Of a stretch of DNA of 64,000 nucleotides, positions 55,051 through 64,000 are shown one piece after another. How positions within the stretch are numbered: position 1 is the stretch's first letter; each line of letters opens with the position of its first letter. Source of the DNA: Stomoxys calcitrans (taxonomy: Eukaryota > Arthropoda > Insecta > Diptera > Muscidae); NCBI RefSeq assembly GCF_963082655.1, contig NC_081554.1:65190602-65254601 (forward strand), given 5' to 3'. The notes beneath the pieces were generated by a model that saw nothing but the letters and a program-made list of their open reading frames with translations, was not told where the DNA came from and searched no databases. The translations under genes were made by a program, and so were the position numbers.

Positions 55051-56122
55051 GATCGCATTTGTCAAGTTCTTTGCCCGATATCTAGAAAACCACGCCAATG
55101 GAAGCAGAGAGCACACTAATTGTTTTCCATCATTTCCATGCGAATGACGTTAAGCTTGGCCATGTGTTAAAACCCCATGGTGTAGTGTATTCACATGACC
55201 ATCAATGCAGTAAGACCTAAAAATGATTCCCCATGCTTCATATGCCATCACACTGCTCTTATCTTAATAACCTACAACGAGCCAAAACATTATAAGAAAA
55301 TGTTTTAAATATCGTTACCATTTTGGCCTGGAGGGCATCACAAAAAAATACGCAACGAAAAAATGAACAACCTGAACTGAAAACCTAATGATCAGTCTCT
55401 TCTGTGGCTAAGAAGTAAGACAAGGATGTCAAGGAAGAATCATCATGACTGGCAGCAAGAAGGAAGCCAAACACACCGCAACACACCATGATCTTTAAGA
55501 TTATGCCTGTGATAATATGAAATGTTTGCCAGAAGATGGTGTGGTAATGGGTCAAACTAAAAAACAGGACGCGTGCAGCAACGAAATGAACGAAAGAGAG
55601 CAGGTAGCCAAAATACGAAACAATAAAAAAAATGAAAAAAAAATAATAAGAACGAGTGGTTGGGAAAAATACATATATGGAGGCGTAGAACAATAAAAAT
55701 GAATTGTCAAACCCGTATGTTTGAGCCACAACAACAACAACGACAATGCTGAGTAAAAATCATAAAACCTTCATCAAAATTCCAAAAACGTTCCTTATAG
55801 CGTTCGTCCTTTTTTTCTTACCATTGACCAGTTGTTTTTTTTTTTTTTTTGGAGGAAAAAATTAAGGCGTAAGCCAAAGGTATGATATGTCACACCACAT
55901 ATAGAGCTCTGCTGCATCATTGCTTCCTTATATGAAATTATTTTTTGTTGTTTTGATTTTTAATTAACTACGACATTATCATTTCTTTAAATCAAAAGAG
56001 GTGGGCTATTAAAATTGTAAGGTATTCGAGATTGTGAATAAATTTTTATTTTAACCGTTAGTTCAAATACATTTCAATGTCTGAGTTTGGTCAAAACTAA
56101 TAAGGCTTTGTAAGAGGACTTT
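55051..56122. other. Unassigned sequence
   Basis: About 1.07 kb AT-rich. The 114-codon minus frame at 55385-55729 is rich in F, Y and L and looks hydrophobic, but it is low complexity and has no recognisable family, so I do not call a gene. Confidence 0.4.
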
Positions 56123-56434
56123 GCAAATGCAAATTTGCCCATGAACATTCCATTGGGGAACAGGGGCAAACTTGTCACACGCCACTGAATGTTGAGCGAT
56201 TCAAGTTTAAGCTCAATGATATGGGGCCATCTTTTCTTAGCCGAGTCCGAACGGCGTGCAACAGTGCGACAACTCTTTATGAAGTTTTTACCAGATGGTA
56301 CAGTACCTCACAAATATCGCCAGCATTAGAAGAGGATAACCACAACTGAAAAGTTGTTCTTATGTTCTCGCCAGGATTCGTACCCTGGCGTTCAGCGTCA
56401 TAGGTGGACACGCTAACCTCTGCGCTACGGTGGC
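56123..56434 (-). repeat. SINE-A, near full length, reversed
   Basis: Head at the right end: 'gccaccgtagcgcagaggtt' on the minus strand, B box complement 'ggattcgtaccc' near 56374 (one mismatch). The body matches 51011-51316 in reverse, including 'gccgagtccgaacggcgtg' and 'gcccatgaacattccattgg'. Confidence 0.85.
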
Positions 56435-56678
56435 AAGATGACTTTTACTCGGTTTAGTCAGAAAGGTAGCATTCCAGGGACAATTTCAAGTAAGGGGCGA
56501 GTTATAGTTTAAAATTTGTAATATCCTGCTTGACGGTGTGTTTTACCTAAAGTAACCCACTTTCGCTGTAACCGAAGACAAAACCATATAACTGGTTATA
56601 AGGCTTAGTGCGTCCAAAAAGACTACGGGTCATTACGCTTGTGTCTCTCTGATGTTCGATTCGAATGATTAATCGTTG
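56435..56678. other. Unassigned spacer
   Basis: About 240 bp, nothing recognised. Confidence 0.4.
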
Positions 56679-57803
56679 CACAGTGGGAGAAAACGAAAAA
56701 AAAAGTAGTAAAATATGTGCCGTGCGAGAACGGGTAGAGATATCTCTTTGAAATGGTTTGAACTGAGGTGTTAACGAGATAGTGTGTAAAATTTCAAGGG
56801 CCTAGGTTGACCGGGCGCCTATTAGCAGGCCCCTGAACCCCTAGAATAAATTCTGTCCCAATTTTTTTTTACAAAAATCCCCAAAATTCCCCTTTCGGGC
56901 AACGATGGTTTCGAAATCGGCATTATTTGGTATTTACTGTGGAGGCTATAAATATTGTTAGGTGCTAGAAATATTTTACACGGTTTTAGGCGCCATATTG
57001 AGTAAAATAAACACGTGTCCAATTATGGGATCTGGGCTTGAGAAATTTTGAACTCGAGGGGTTTTTCCAAATTTTTTATAAAAAATTTTGCCTATTTTGA
57101 AGTTCATAAAGCACCCATTTAAGTTGACATATCTTGTCCAAATTTCACTTAAAACGTATCTTCAATATGTTCTCTTCACCAGCAATATGTTCTCTTCACC
57201 AACAAAAAAGAAAAAATTAAGGCATTGAAACAAGTTTTTTCAATAAAGACTAATCAATAAAAATACTTTTTAGACCCAAAAATGCAAAAAATACACTTAT
57301 CACATTTTTTGACTTCCAAACTGCGTAACTTCTAACCGAATAATCAGATGTGGCAATTGTCGCGGCAAGATCGTTGTAAATTTTGTCACGAATCCAAATC
57401 ATCCATCAAAATCGAAATCGAACCACAAATGCCTTCGCACATTGCAAAACACGAAGCAGAGTTCGGTCAAAATTGCACAAAAACAAACTAAAGTCGAATA
57501 TCTCCGAAACCAGTGGAGATAGTGCTGATCTCAAGCGGACTTTTATTTAGAGACTTTCGAGCACTATGCAGTAAAACAGAATTGAAAATCAGACCATAAA
57601 TGAAGATTTAGCAGCCCGAACAATTTTTTCGAAATACCGAGCTGACCAATTTTAGGGGCCTGCCAAAAGGCGCACACGATTTGAAATTTTGCACACGATC
57701 TATTTAAAAACTCAGCTCTAACCATTTTAAAGAACCATATCTCTACCCGTTCTCACAAGGCATATTTTTACTAGTTTTTTTTTTTTAATTTTCTCCCACT
57801 GTG
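56679..57803. mobile_element. Long-TIR DNA transposon, non-autonomous (1,125 bp), Transib-like ends
   Basis: Both ends begin CACAGTGGGAGAAAA when read inward, and similarity continues for about 160 bp: 'gagaacgggtagagatat' at 56729 matches the reverse complement near 57740, and 'aaaatttcaa' and 'gcaggcccct' (56825) match near 57650-57700. No transposase frame is visible. Adjacent 5-mers are CGTTG (left) and CGGCG (right), a weak 3/5 match. Transib elements have CACWRTG-type ends and 5-bp GC-rich target duplications, which is why I name it; a hAT-type end with an 8-bp duplication fits worse. Interior contains a 24-bp direct repeat 'caatatgttctcttcacca' near 57174. Confidence 0.72.
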
Positions 57804-57814
57804 CGGCGTGTCGC

Positions 57815-58304
57815 AGTACAACAACCCTTTGGTGGACATGATAAGCTGAGAACTGCATGAAATCAAAATTTGACACTCAATAGCCACTTTGGCCAGAGCA
57901 ATTGTCTGCTATGCATGCCACCTAAAAACAAAATTACCTACAAATACAGGTATATATACAATAGAGTGAGAGATGCCCGAACGTTTTAGTAACGGTTCAG
58001 TGCATGTGCTTTTCGTGAGTGCCTCGTGAATCTTGAGAGCAAGTCGTGATTGTCTTGTGAGTGTGGTGAACATGATAACCAGAGAACTGCATGAAATCCA
58101 AAATTTTACATTCAATAGCCACTTTGGCCAAAGCAATTGTCTGTTACGTATGCCACCTAAAAACACACGCGTATATACAATAGAGTGAGAGATGCCCGAA
58201 CATTTTAGTAACTGTTCAGTGTATGTGTTTTCGTGAGTGGCTCGTGAGTGTCTCGTGAATCGTGATTTTCTCATGAGTCGTGCGTGTGTAAAATTTTTGT
58301 TTCG
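57815..58304. repeat. Two tandem copies of a 234-bp unit
   Basis: 'gagaactgcatgaaatc' starts at 57848 and 58082, and 'caatagccactttggcca', 'gagtgagagatgcccgaac' and 'tcgtgagtg' repeat with the same spacing. The 135-codon minus frame over it simply reads the duplication twice. LTR element 2 inserted at its right edge, and the similar 'gtgag'-rich sequence after 63680 is likely its continuation. Confidence 0.8.
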
Positions 58305-58308
58305 TGCG
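58305..58308. other. Target-site duplication of LTR element 2, left copy
   Basis: TGCG before the element, repeated at 63677-63680 after it. Confidence 0.88.
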
Positions 58309-58706
58309 AGTAACAACTATTGGGGTTACACAACAAATTAAAACACAGTAGTTTAACAGTTTTATCAATTTTTATTAGAATAAATATTTGTCTCGGTTAA
58401 GTACTTATTTGTTCAAAAGTCTATGCTTAACTGACTTCAAAAGTTGAAGAACATTGACTTAAAATCTAATAAGAAGTCACTTATGTTGGAAATGAACCGT
58501 TAATTCAAATATTTGAAATGAGAGTGATACATATAATAAGAATGAGAGCAGTAAAAGATATAACAAAATAAAAACAGCTTAAAAATAAGAATGAGAAGTC
58601 GGTTGGAAAGAATTAATTGAATGAATAATATATGTGAGAGAGAGAAAAAAGATATAGGCATGTAATATATGACCATATATGGTAATGATGGTATACTATC
58701 ATTACT
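58309..58706 (-). repeat. 3' LTR of element 2 (398 bp)
   Basis: Matches the 5' LTR base for base as far as I can compare. AATAAA on the minus strand (complement at 58371-58376) is a likely polyadenylation signal. Confidence 0.95.
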
Positions 58707-58720
58707 TCTCCCCCATTTAA
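58707..58720 (-). other. Polypurine tract of element 2
   Basis: The minus strand reads AAATGGGGGAGA directly upstream of the 3' LTR. It primes plus-strand DNA synthesis in LTR elements. Confidence 0.85.
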
Positions 58721-58818
58721 TTAAAATCTAATACTTTAGATTTTTACAAAATACAATAAATGTAATTACATTGCATACATACTGTGATATTTCTTCAACA
58801 TAAATGAATGACAAAGTT

Positions 58819-61800
58819 TCAAACATATTGTGAAGTATTTACTAATCCATTGTATTTGGCTTCGCGTTTTATATTATTATTATGAACATTTCTTAAGTCA
58901 CTAAATCTAAATTTAGGCTGTTCCTTATGTCTTACAGATTTGTAGTTCTTTATAAATCCCATTTGTCTATTTTCCGTAATAGATTCCCTGTTCAAATTCT
59001 TTTTTTCAATATTATATCTCTTATTTTCCAAAATTCTCTTGTAAATCTCCTCTTTCTTACAATTTCCAAATTCTATTACAAAAGGTTTCTCCTTGGTAAC
59101 GGAATGAAAACTGTTGTTATAATATTCAATCGCCTTGCTCATTTTATCTTTAATGCCTAATGATTTCTCTTCTATATATAAAACTCTAATTTTTTCACTA
59201 AGAGTATTGTGCAACCTTTCTATGTCTGCATTTCCTGTATGGGTATTAGATTTAACCAAATGTAATTCTATTCCTTCATTTTTTAAAAAATCTTTTATAT
59301 TTATACTCTTAAACTCATTATCTGTTATAATTTTCCTAATACATCCCTTCTGTGATTTATATAGTCTTAATTTTTCCACTATCGTCTGATTTGTTCTGTC
59401 TTCTAAATAGTAAGCGGTGGCGAATTTGGAAAATCTATCTATGAAAGTTAAGAAATTTGACTTTGAATTTGTATATATATCCATATGAATAATTTGCCCT
59501 GTATCAGTAGGTGTTTCTGTAAATTTGAACTTTTCTTTAATAGGTCTTCGATCAAATTTTGATCTATTGCAGGTATCACAATTGTTAATATATTTTTGAA
59601 TTAATATTTTTAAATTGGGGAAATAAATTTTTCTTTTAAGACCTTCATAATTTTCGGCAATGCCAGTATGTCCGGTTTCATATCTATGATAATTATGTAT
59701 TTGCCGATACGTTTCTTCTTCCGAATCCAAATCCATTGCAAAATAAGCACATCTGACAAACTTAACGGAACTATTACCTCCAAATACTTCTATTAATTTC
59801 TTCTGAAGAGTGTGATATTCATGGTCATTCAATTCGGTAAATATCCCTACTTTACCCTTAAATATATTCTCATTTAAGATCGTGCCAAGATTTTTCCTTA
59901 AGTCAGTAGAAGATATATAAATCCGTTTCTTTCCATGAATGAGCTCCATTGCCTTAGTCTTATTGTCAGTCAGAATTATCTGAAGATCAAACCTATTAAC
60001 CACAGTATCCAATATACCAATATAGTCCTTTTCGCCTTCCAATTGAGAGTGAACCGTTGCCAAGGAAGCATCATTATTATTATACAATGAGCTACTGGCT
60101 TCATCAAGGTGGTGTATTTCTCCAGTATCACTATTTATCCTGCTCAGAAAATCAGCCACATTATTGTCCCTGCCCCTAATATAATTCACATTCAAATTGA
60201 ACTCACCAAGACTTAACATCCATCTAAACAGTCGAGGATTCAAATCCCTACTTTGGGCCTTAACAAAGAGCCACCTTAGAGGCTGATGATCGGAAAGAAC
60301 TTGGAATTTAACTCCATAAAGGTATGGGCGAAAATATTTTGTGGCCCAAACTATCGCCAAAAGCTCTTTTTCAGTAGCAGAATAATTTCTCTCATGCTGG
60401 TTCAATGTTCTACTGGCATAGCAAATTGGGTGTCCGTTTTGCTGCAAAACGGCACCAATTGCATCATTGCTCGCATCCGTCGCCAACTGAAATGGTTTAG
60501 AAAAATCCGGGTACTTAAGCACCGGTGCCTGAGTAAGTATATTCTTCAATTTCTCAAATGCATTTATGTAATTAGAGTCATTCACCTTCAATCGTTCGCC
60601 CTTTCTTAAGTATCTTATCATTGGAAAAGCTACTTTGGAAAAATCCTTTATAAATTTTCTGTAAAATCCAGCCATACTTAAAAATGATTTTACCCCTTTT
60701 ACATTTCGAGGAAGTTGCAGGTTCAAAATTGTCTCAACTTTGGAAGGATTCGGTTTAACACCATCTGTCGTCAATAAATGCCCTAAATACAATGTTTCTT
60801 TAGAAAAAAATGTACATTTATTTATTTGGATTTTAAGATTAGCCTCCCTTAGTTTCCGAAATATCGACCTAATATTATTCACATGTTCTTGAAAACTGGT
60901 AGAAAATATAAGGATGTCATCCAAATATACAACACATATTTTATTTATAAATTCCCGAAGAACATTGTTAATTAACCGTTGAAAGGTCGCCGGTGCATTT
61001 TTTAAGCCAAATGGCATCCTTATAAACTCATAATGCCCATAAGGCGTAGAAAAAGCAGTTTTAGATCTATCCTCCGGCCTTACCAAAATCTGGTGAAATC
61101 CCTTGGCCAAGTCAATGGTGGAAAAATACTGGGCTCTACCTAATTTGTCAAGAATATTCTCTATGTTGGGTATCGGAAATTTATCGTCTACTGTTACTTC
61201 ATTTAATTTGCGGTAGTCCACCACTATTCGAAACTTCTTTTCCCCAGAAAAATCAACCTTCTTTGGCACTATCCACAATGGACTATTAAATGGCGAAGAG
61301 CTTTCAGCAATTATACCTTGTCGTAACATATCGTCGATCTGATTGCAAATTTCTTTCTCATAAATATGTGGGTAACGATATATCCTAGTATAAATAGGTT
61401 TATCAACAATAGTCTTTATTTCGTGTTGCACAACATCTGTATATCCTAATATCTGGCCTTCCGTATATATCAAATCACTGAAAGAGTTTAAACATTTTTC
61501 TAACGCCAATGCCTCTTGTTCGTTCAGGTTTGAAAAAAGATGCCGCATAACCTTCTCGTCGATGACCAATGAATCCAATTGATATATCTCCTCCGATCTA
61601 TAAGGACAAAATCTATAAAATGGAATCGTTCTCCCATTGATAGTCATTGTATCAGCCTCCATATCTATCTTCGCCCCTAAGGGCCGTAAAATATTTTGCC
61701 CAAGAATAGCATCGAAATACTTATCACGGAAACTAGCCAATTTCCATGACATCGTGGCATCCTCCCCAAACTCCGCAGGCAGCTCAGTTATTATCTCGTG

Positions 61801-61973
61801 TAAAATATCTGTTTTATTATTTAGTGATGAAAAGTAAACTTTATCCTTGAGGACCTTTCTCTCATAATCTAATAATTTATTTTCATCCAACAATGAGGTC
61901 GTGGATCCAGTATCAACCAGAGCCTTAATCCTCTGATTGCCTATTGTGAGACATATTATTGGAAGTGCCTTTT
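58819..61973 (-). CDS. Pol polyprotein of element 2
   Basis: No ATG starts this frame (the frame's apparent start at 61893 is TTG); it is read as a Gag-Pol fusion after a -1 shift near 61968-61976. Order: protease LVDTGSTTSLL (Asp codon 61914-61912); RT with IPNIENILDKLGRAQYFSTI, MPFGLKNAPATFQR and active site VVYLDDILIFS (YLDD codons 60927-60916); RNase H with LATDASNDAIGAVLQ and VLSDHQPLRWLF; integrase zinc motif HNYHRYETGH and CDTCNRSK; catalytic IHMDIYTNSK, IITDNEFKS and NADIERLHN supplying Asp, Asp, Glu. The frame is uninterrupted for over 1,020 codons. Replicates the element and inserts the DNA copy. Confidence 0.95.
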
Positions 61974-62894
61974 TGAGGCAGTTAAATGAAAATTCACATC
62001 TTCCTCCTCAACAGGACAATGAACTACTGCCTCGATGTGATCAATTTCCATTTCCCCGCGATGTGATTGCCCAGATCCGCCTCGATTACTATTATAAGAT
62101 TGAGAATTATGCTGAGTGTATAGATTTCTTGTTTGGCTACTGAAATTTGGACGAGATTGACTATTTGAATAATTTTGAGAATTGACTTTTGTATTTGGGT
62201 TTTGGTTGTTATTATTATATCCTGAACTTGAATTTCTAAAATTATTACCACGGTTCTGACTACTGTTTTGGGATGTATATTGATCATTACGATGCATCTG
62301 ATTTGCATGTTTAAAGTTTTGGTTATTATTATATGTTTTCTGTATATTATTTCTAATGAGGCCCTGATGATCTCTTAATTTTGATACATTTCTGTTGATA
62401 ACAACCGAAGCCAAATTTACATCGATATTATTTATAAATGTTCTTAAAATTATTTTCTCTGCATTTGCAGGGCTAAATTCTACAGGTTTCTCATAATCGT
62501 ACTCATATTTTTCGTTTATTTTACAAAGAATTGATAATAAATGAGAATAATAATTTATAATACCATAGTTCTTTGCTCCAAATGCCTCCTGGTATAGCTG
62601 GTGGTACGATTGTTTCACTCCAAAATTTTCTATAAGCGCTCTTTTCGTCTCACTCCAAGCTGGATTAGGCCCCAATGTTCTCAAAACATGGAGAGCCTCT
62701 CCTTGTAATTTGTTTAAAATTATTCTCTTGTATATGTACTCACTTGCTCCAAGGTCTGACTGAACCAATTCAAGTACTGTATCAACCTCTCTTAGAAATG
62801 AAGTCAGAGCGAAAGAGTCGTCACCTCTAAATTCATGTATTCTTTGTGCATCTTTCAGCACATCATTTATTGAGAGAGCGAGTGCAGACTGCAT
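61956..62894 (-). CDS. Gag of element 2 (312 aa)
   Basis: Starts at ATG 62894 (MQSALALSINDVLKDAQRIH). The first ~180 residues look like the capsid part of 17.6/297-type Gag (SDLGASEYIYKRIILNKLQG). From about residue 185 it becomes very rich in Asn, Gln, Ser and Arg (NNNQNFKHANQMH and after), likely RNA-binding. No CCHC zinc knuckle is seen, as in some 17.6-type Gags. The C-terminus FHLTASKRHFQ overlaps the start of the pol frame. The minus frame at 62308-62024 is a shadow of the Asn-rich tail. Confidence 0.9.
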   Translation of the reverse strand: MQSALALSINDVLKDAQRIHEFRGDDSFALTSFLREVDTVLELVQSDLGASEYIYKRIILNKLQGEALHVLRTLGPNPAWSETKRALIENFGVKQSYHQLYQEAFGAKNYGIINYYSHLLSILCKINEKYEYDYEKPVEFSPANAEKIILRTFINNIDVNLASVVINRNVSKLRDHQGLIRNNIQKTYNNNQNFKHANQMHRNDQYTSQNSSQNRGNNFRNSSSGYNNNNQNPNTKVNSQNYSNSQSRPNFSSQTRNLYTQHNSQSYNSNRGGSGQSHRGEMEIDHIEAVVHCPVEEEDVNFHLTASKRHFQ

Positions 62895-63268
62895 GTTGTC
62901 AGTTCAGTTCTCTTTTATTTTTTTTTTTTTTTTGTATGATAAGCAGTCAATATGAAGAACAGATTTAGATTGATAATAATGTTCTATGTCGATAACACAG
63001 TTCTATATTAATTCTCAACACAGCAGTTGTAGTTTTGTAGCCTTTAATTTTACACTTTACTGGTTCCTTCGATTTTGATCAAAAACAGTATTATCGGCAA
63101 CAAAAATTCTTTTACATGATTACGTCACTAAAAAATTCTATTTTTGTTCTTTTTGTATACTAAAATTGTTTAACCCAAAATGGAACAATTTAAAACACTT
63201 TTGTTCATTAGCGATAAAAACTTAAGTTTCTTTTTTTTTTTTTTTTTGAAATAGAAGGTTCGCTGTTT
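62895..63268 (-). other. Leader of element 2 (between primer site and gag)
   Basis: About 370 bp non-coding, with a T run at 62914-62932 and another at 63231-63247 (A runs on the sense strand). Probably holds packaging signals, but none can be identified by eye. Confidence 0.6.
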
Positions 63269-63279
63269 CGACTGCGCCA
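63269..63279 (-). other. Primer binding site, tRNA-Ser type
   Basis: The minus strand reads TGGCGCAGTCG just after the 5' LTR, sharing its first T with the LTR end. It matches the 3' end of insect tRNA-Ser for 11 bases (from memory), as in 17.6; bases beyond that diverge. Confidence 0.8.
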
Positions 63280-63676
63280 GTAACAACTATTGGGGTTACA
63301 CAACAAATTAAAACACAGTAGTTTAACAGTTTTATCAATTTTTATTAGAATAAATATTTGTCTCGGTTAAGTACTTATTTGTTCAAAAGTCTATGCTTAA
63401 CTGACTTCAAAAGTTGAAGAACATTGACTTAAAATCTAATAAGAAGTCACTTATGTTGGAAATGAACCGTTAATTCAAATATTTGAAATGAGAGTGATAC
63501 ATATAATAAGAATGAGAGCAGTAAAAGATATAACAAAATAAAAACAGCTTAAAAATAAGAATGAGAAGTCGGTTGGAAAGAATTAATTGAATGAATAATA
63601 TATGTGAGAGAGAGAAAAAAGATATAGGCATGTAATATATGACCATATATGGTAATGATGGTATACTATCATTACT
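63279..63676 (-). repeat. 5' LTR of element 2 (398 bp)
   Basis: Ends AGTAATGATAG... and ...GTTGTTACT on the minus strand. Identical by eye to 58309-58706. The 104-codon frame at 63784-63470 crosses the LTR edge and is not a gene. Confidence 0.95.
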
Positions 63677-63815
63677 TGCGTGAACGTGAGTGGAAATAAA
63701 AAAGGAGTGCGTGAGTAATATGTTTTTCACTTGGGCGTGCGGTAGTGAAAATTTACTCACGTGCACATCTCCAATCGTGTGCACTTATTTTTAATGCGGC
63801 TTGGTGCTGTTCTCT

Positions 63816-63845
63816 GATGCTAACCTCTGCGCTACGGCGGCCTCC
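63816..63845 (-). repeat. SINE-A head fragment
   Basis: 'gatgctaacctctgcgctac' then 'ggcggcc' is the reverse complement of the SINE-A A-box region. Only about 30 bp remain. Confidence 0.6.
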
Positions 63846-63849
63846 AATA

Positions 63850-64000
63850 ACCTGACATAGCTCCCATATAAACCGATCGCCCGATTTGACTTCTTGAGCC
63901 TCTAGAGGGCGCAATGGCTATGCGATTTGCCTGAAATTTTAAAGGTGGTATTTGTGGGACTTCTGACAGTCATGAAAAGTGAAGTCCATATCGGCCCATA
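63850..64000 (-). repeat. 153-bp-family repeat, cut by window end
   Basis: 'cctgacatagctcccatata', 'ccgatcgcccgatttgactt' and 'gcctctagagggcgcaatgg' match the reversed monomers at 18618 and 20531. The array probably continues beyond the window. Confidence 0.75.

Larger units (their letters stand above)
58309..63676 (-). mobile_element. 17.6/297-like Ty3/gypsy retrotransposon 2 (5,368 bp), intact-looking
   Basis: Read on the minus strand: 5' LTR (63676-63279), primer site overlapping its last base, leader (63268-62895) with A/T runs, gag, pol, polypurine tract and 3' LTR (58706-58309). LTR ends are AGTAA...TTACT, the AGT...ACT style of the 17.6/297 group (from memory). No env frame exists between pol stop (58819) and the 3' LTR, unlike the env-bearing members. 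The two LTRs look identical and target duplications are perfect, so this is a very recent insertion and possibly active. Confidence 0.96.

Noticed and set aside
55385..55729. Hydrophobic 114-codon minus frame resembling a membrane protein
   Set aside because: Low-complexity T-rich sequence gives F, Y and L codons; no conserved family or supporting context.
57909..58316. 135-codon minus frame with two similar halves
   Set aside because: It reads the 234-bp tandem duplication twice and ends at the LTR edge; no known domain.
1..64000. CRISPR array or bacterial operon
   Set aside because: Tandem repeats are adjacent without unique spacers, and all recognisable proteins are eukaryotic transposon proteins.

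Overview
The window is transposon-rich, AT-rich DNA from an insect, most likely a higher fly (Diptera, possibly a calyptrate/muscoid). The host call rests on the mix of elements: mellifera-like mariner, Ty3/gypsy elements with tRNA-Lys and tRNA-Ser primer sites, LOA/R1-group and Jockey-group LINEs with RNase H or PHD-like pieces, and tRNA-derived SINEs. It is an inference, not a species identification. I recognise no host protein-coding gene, rRNA, functional tRNA or CRISPR array. The only intact or nearly intact reading frames belong to two young LTR retrotransposons.

Layout. 1-2.1 kb: minisatellite and an array of roughly 130-bp repeats. 3.1-4.9 kb: array of 153-bp monomers. 4.9-7.4 kb: dead LINE fragments. 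7.4-8.8 kb: two SINE pieces and a mariner. 8.9-11.6 kb: mostly unassigned, with a 168-bp duplication, a GGAGTC inverted repeat and a Tc1-like relic. 11.6-15.1 kb: LINE block. 16.1-17.6 kb: second 153-bp array. 18.6-23.6 kb: repeat fragments, a mariner-derived MITE and LINE fragments. 24.6-31.5 kb: LINE mosaic with two more MITEs. 32.4 kb: a SINE with target-site duplication. 33.5-45.7 kb: a Jockey-type LINE split by an 8,880-bp Ty3/gypsy element. 46.4-51.0 kb: further LINE fragments. 51.0-56.4 kb: SINEs and repeat arrays. 56.7-57.8 kb: a DNA transposon with long terminal inverted repeats. 58.3-63.7 kb: a 5,368-bp 17.6-like gypsy element on the minus strand.

How the parts work together. LTR element 1 (35407-44286) has 1,696-bp LTRs, a tRNA-Lys primer site, a Gag starting with a RING-H2 finger, and a pol frame reached through a GGGAAAC -1 slippery site. 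LTR element 2 (58309-63676) has identical 398-bp LTRs, a tRNA-Ser-type primer site, a polypurine tract, gag and pol, and no env. Both have 4-bp target duplications and look recently inserted. The LINEs are 5'-truncated and broken. One LINE family here (called LOA-2) shares its 3' tail with a tRNA-derived SINE (called SINE-B), which suggests the SINE borrows that LINE's reverse transcriptase. The mariner relic and three ~230-bp MITEs share ends, so the MITEs are its deletion derivatives.

Most novel candidates: the RING-finger Gag, the SINE-B/LOA-2 tail sharing with CCTAA-type ends, the dispersed 153-bp arrays with Helitron-like hairpin ends, and the long-TIR element with CACAGTG termini.
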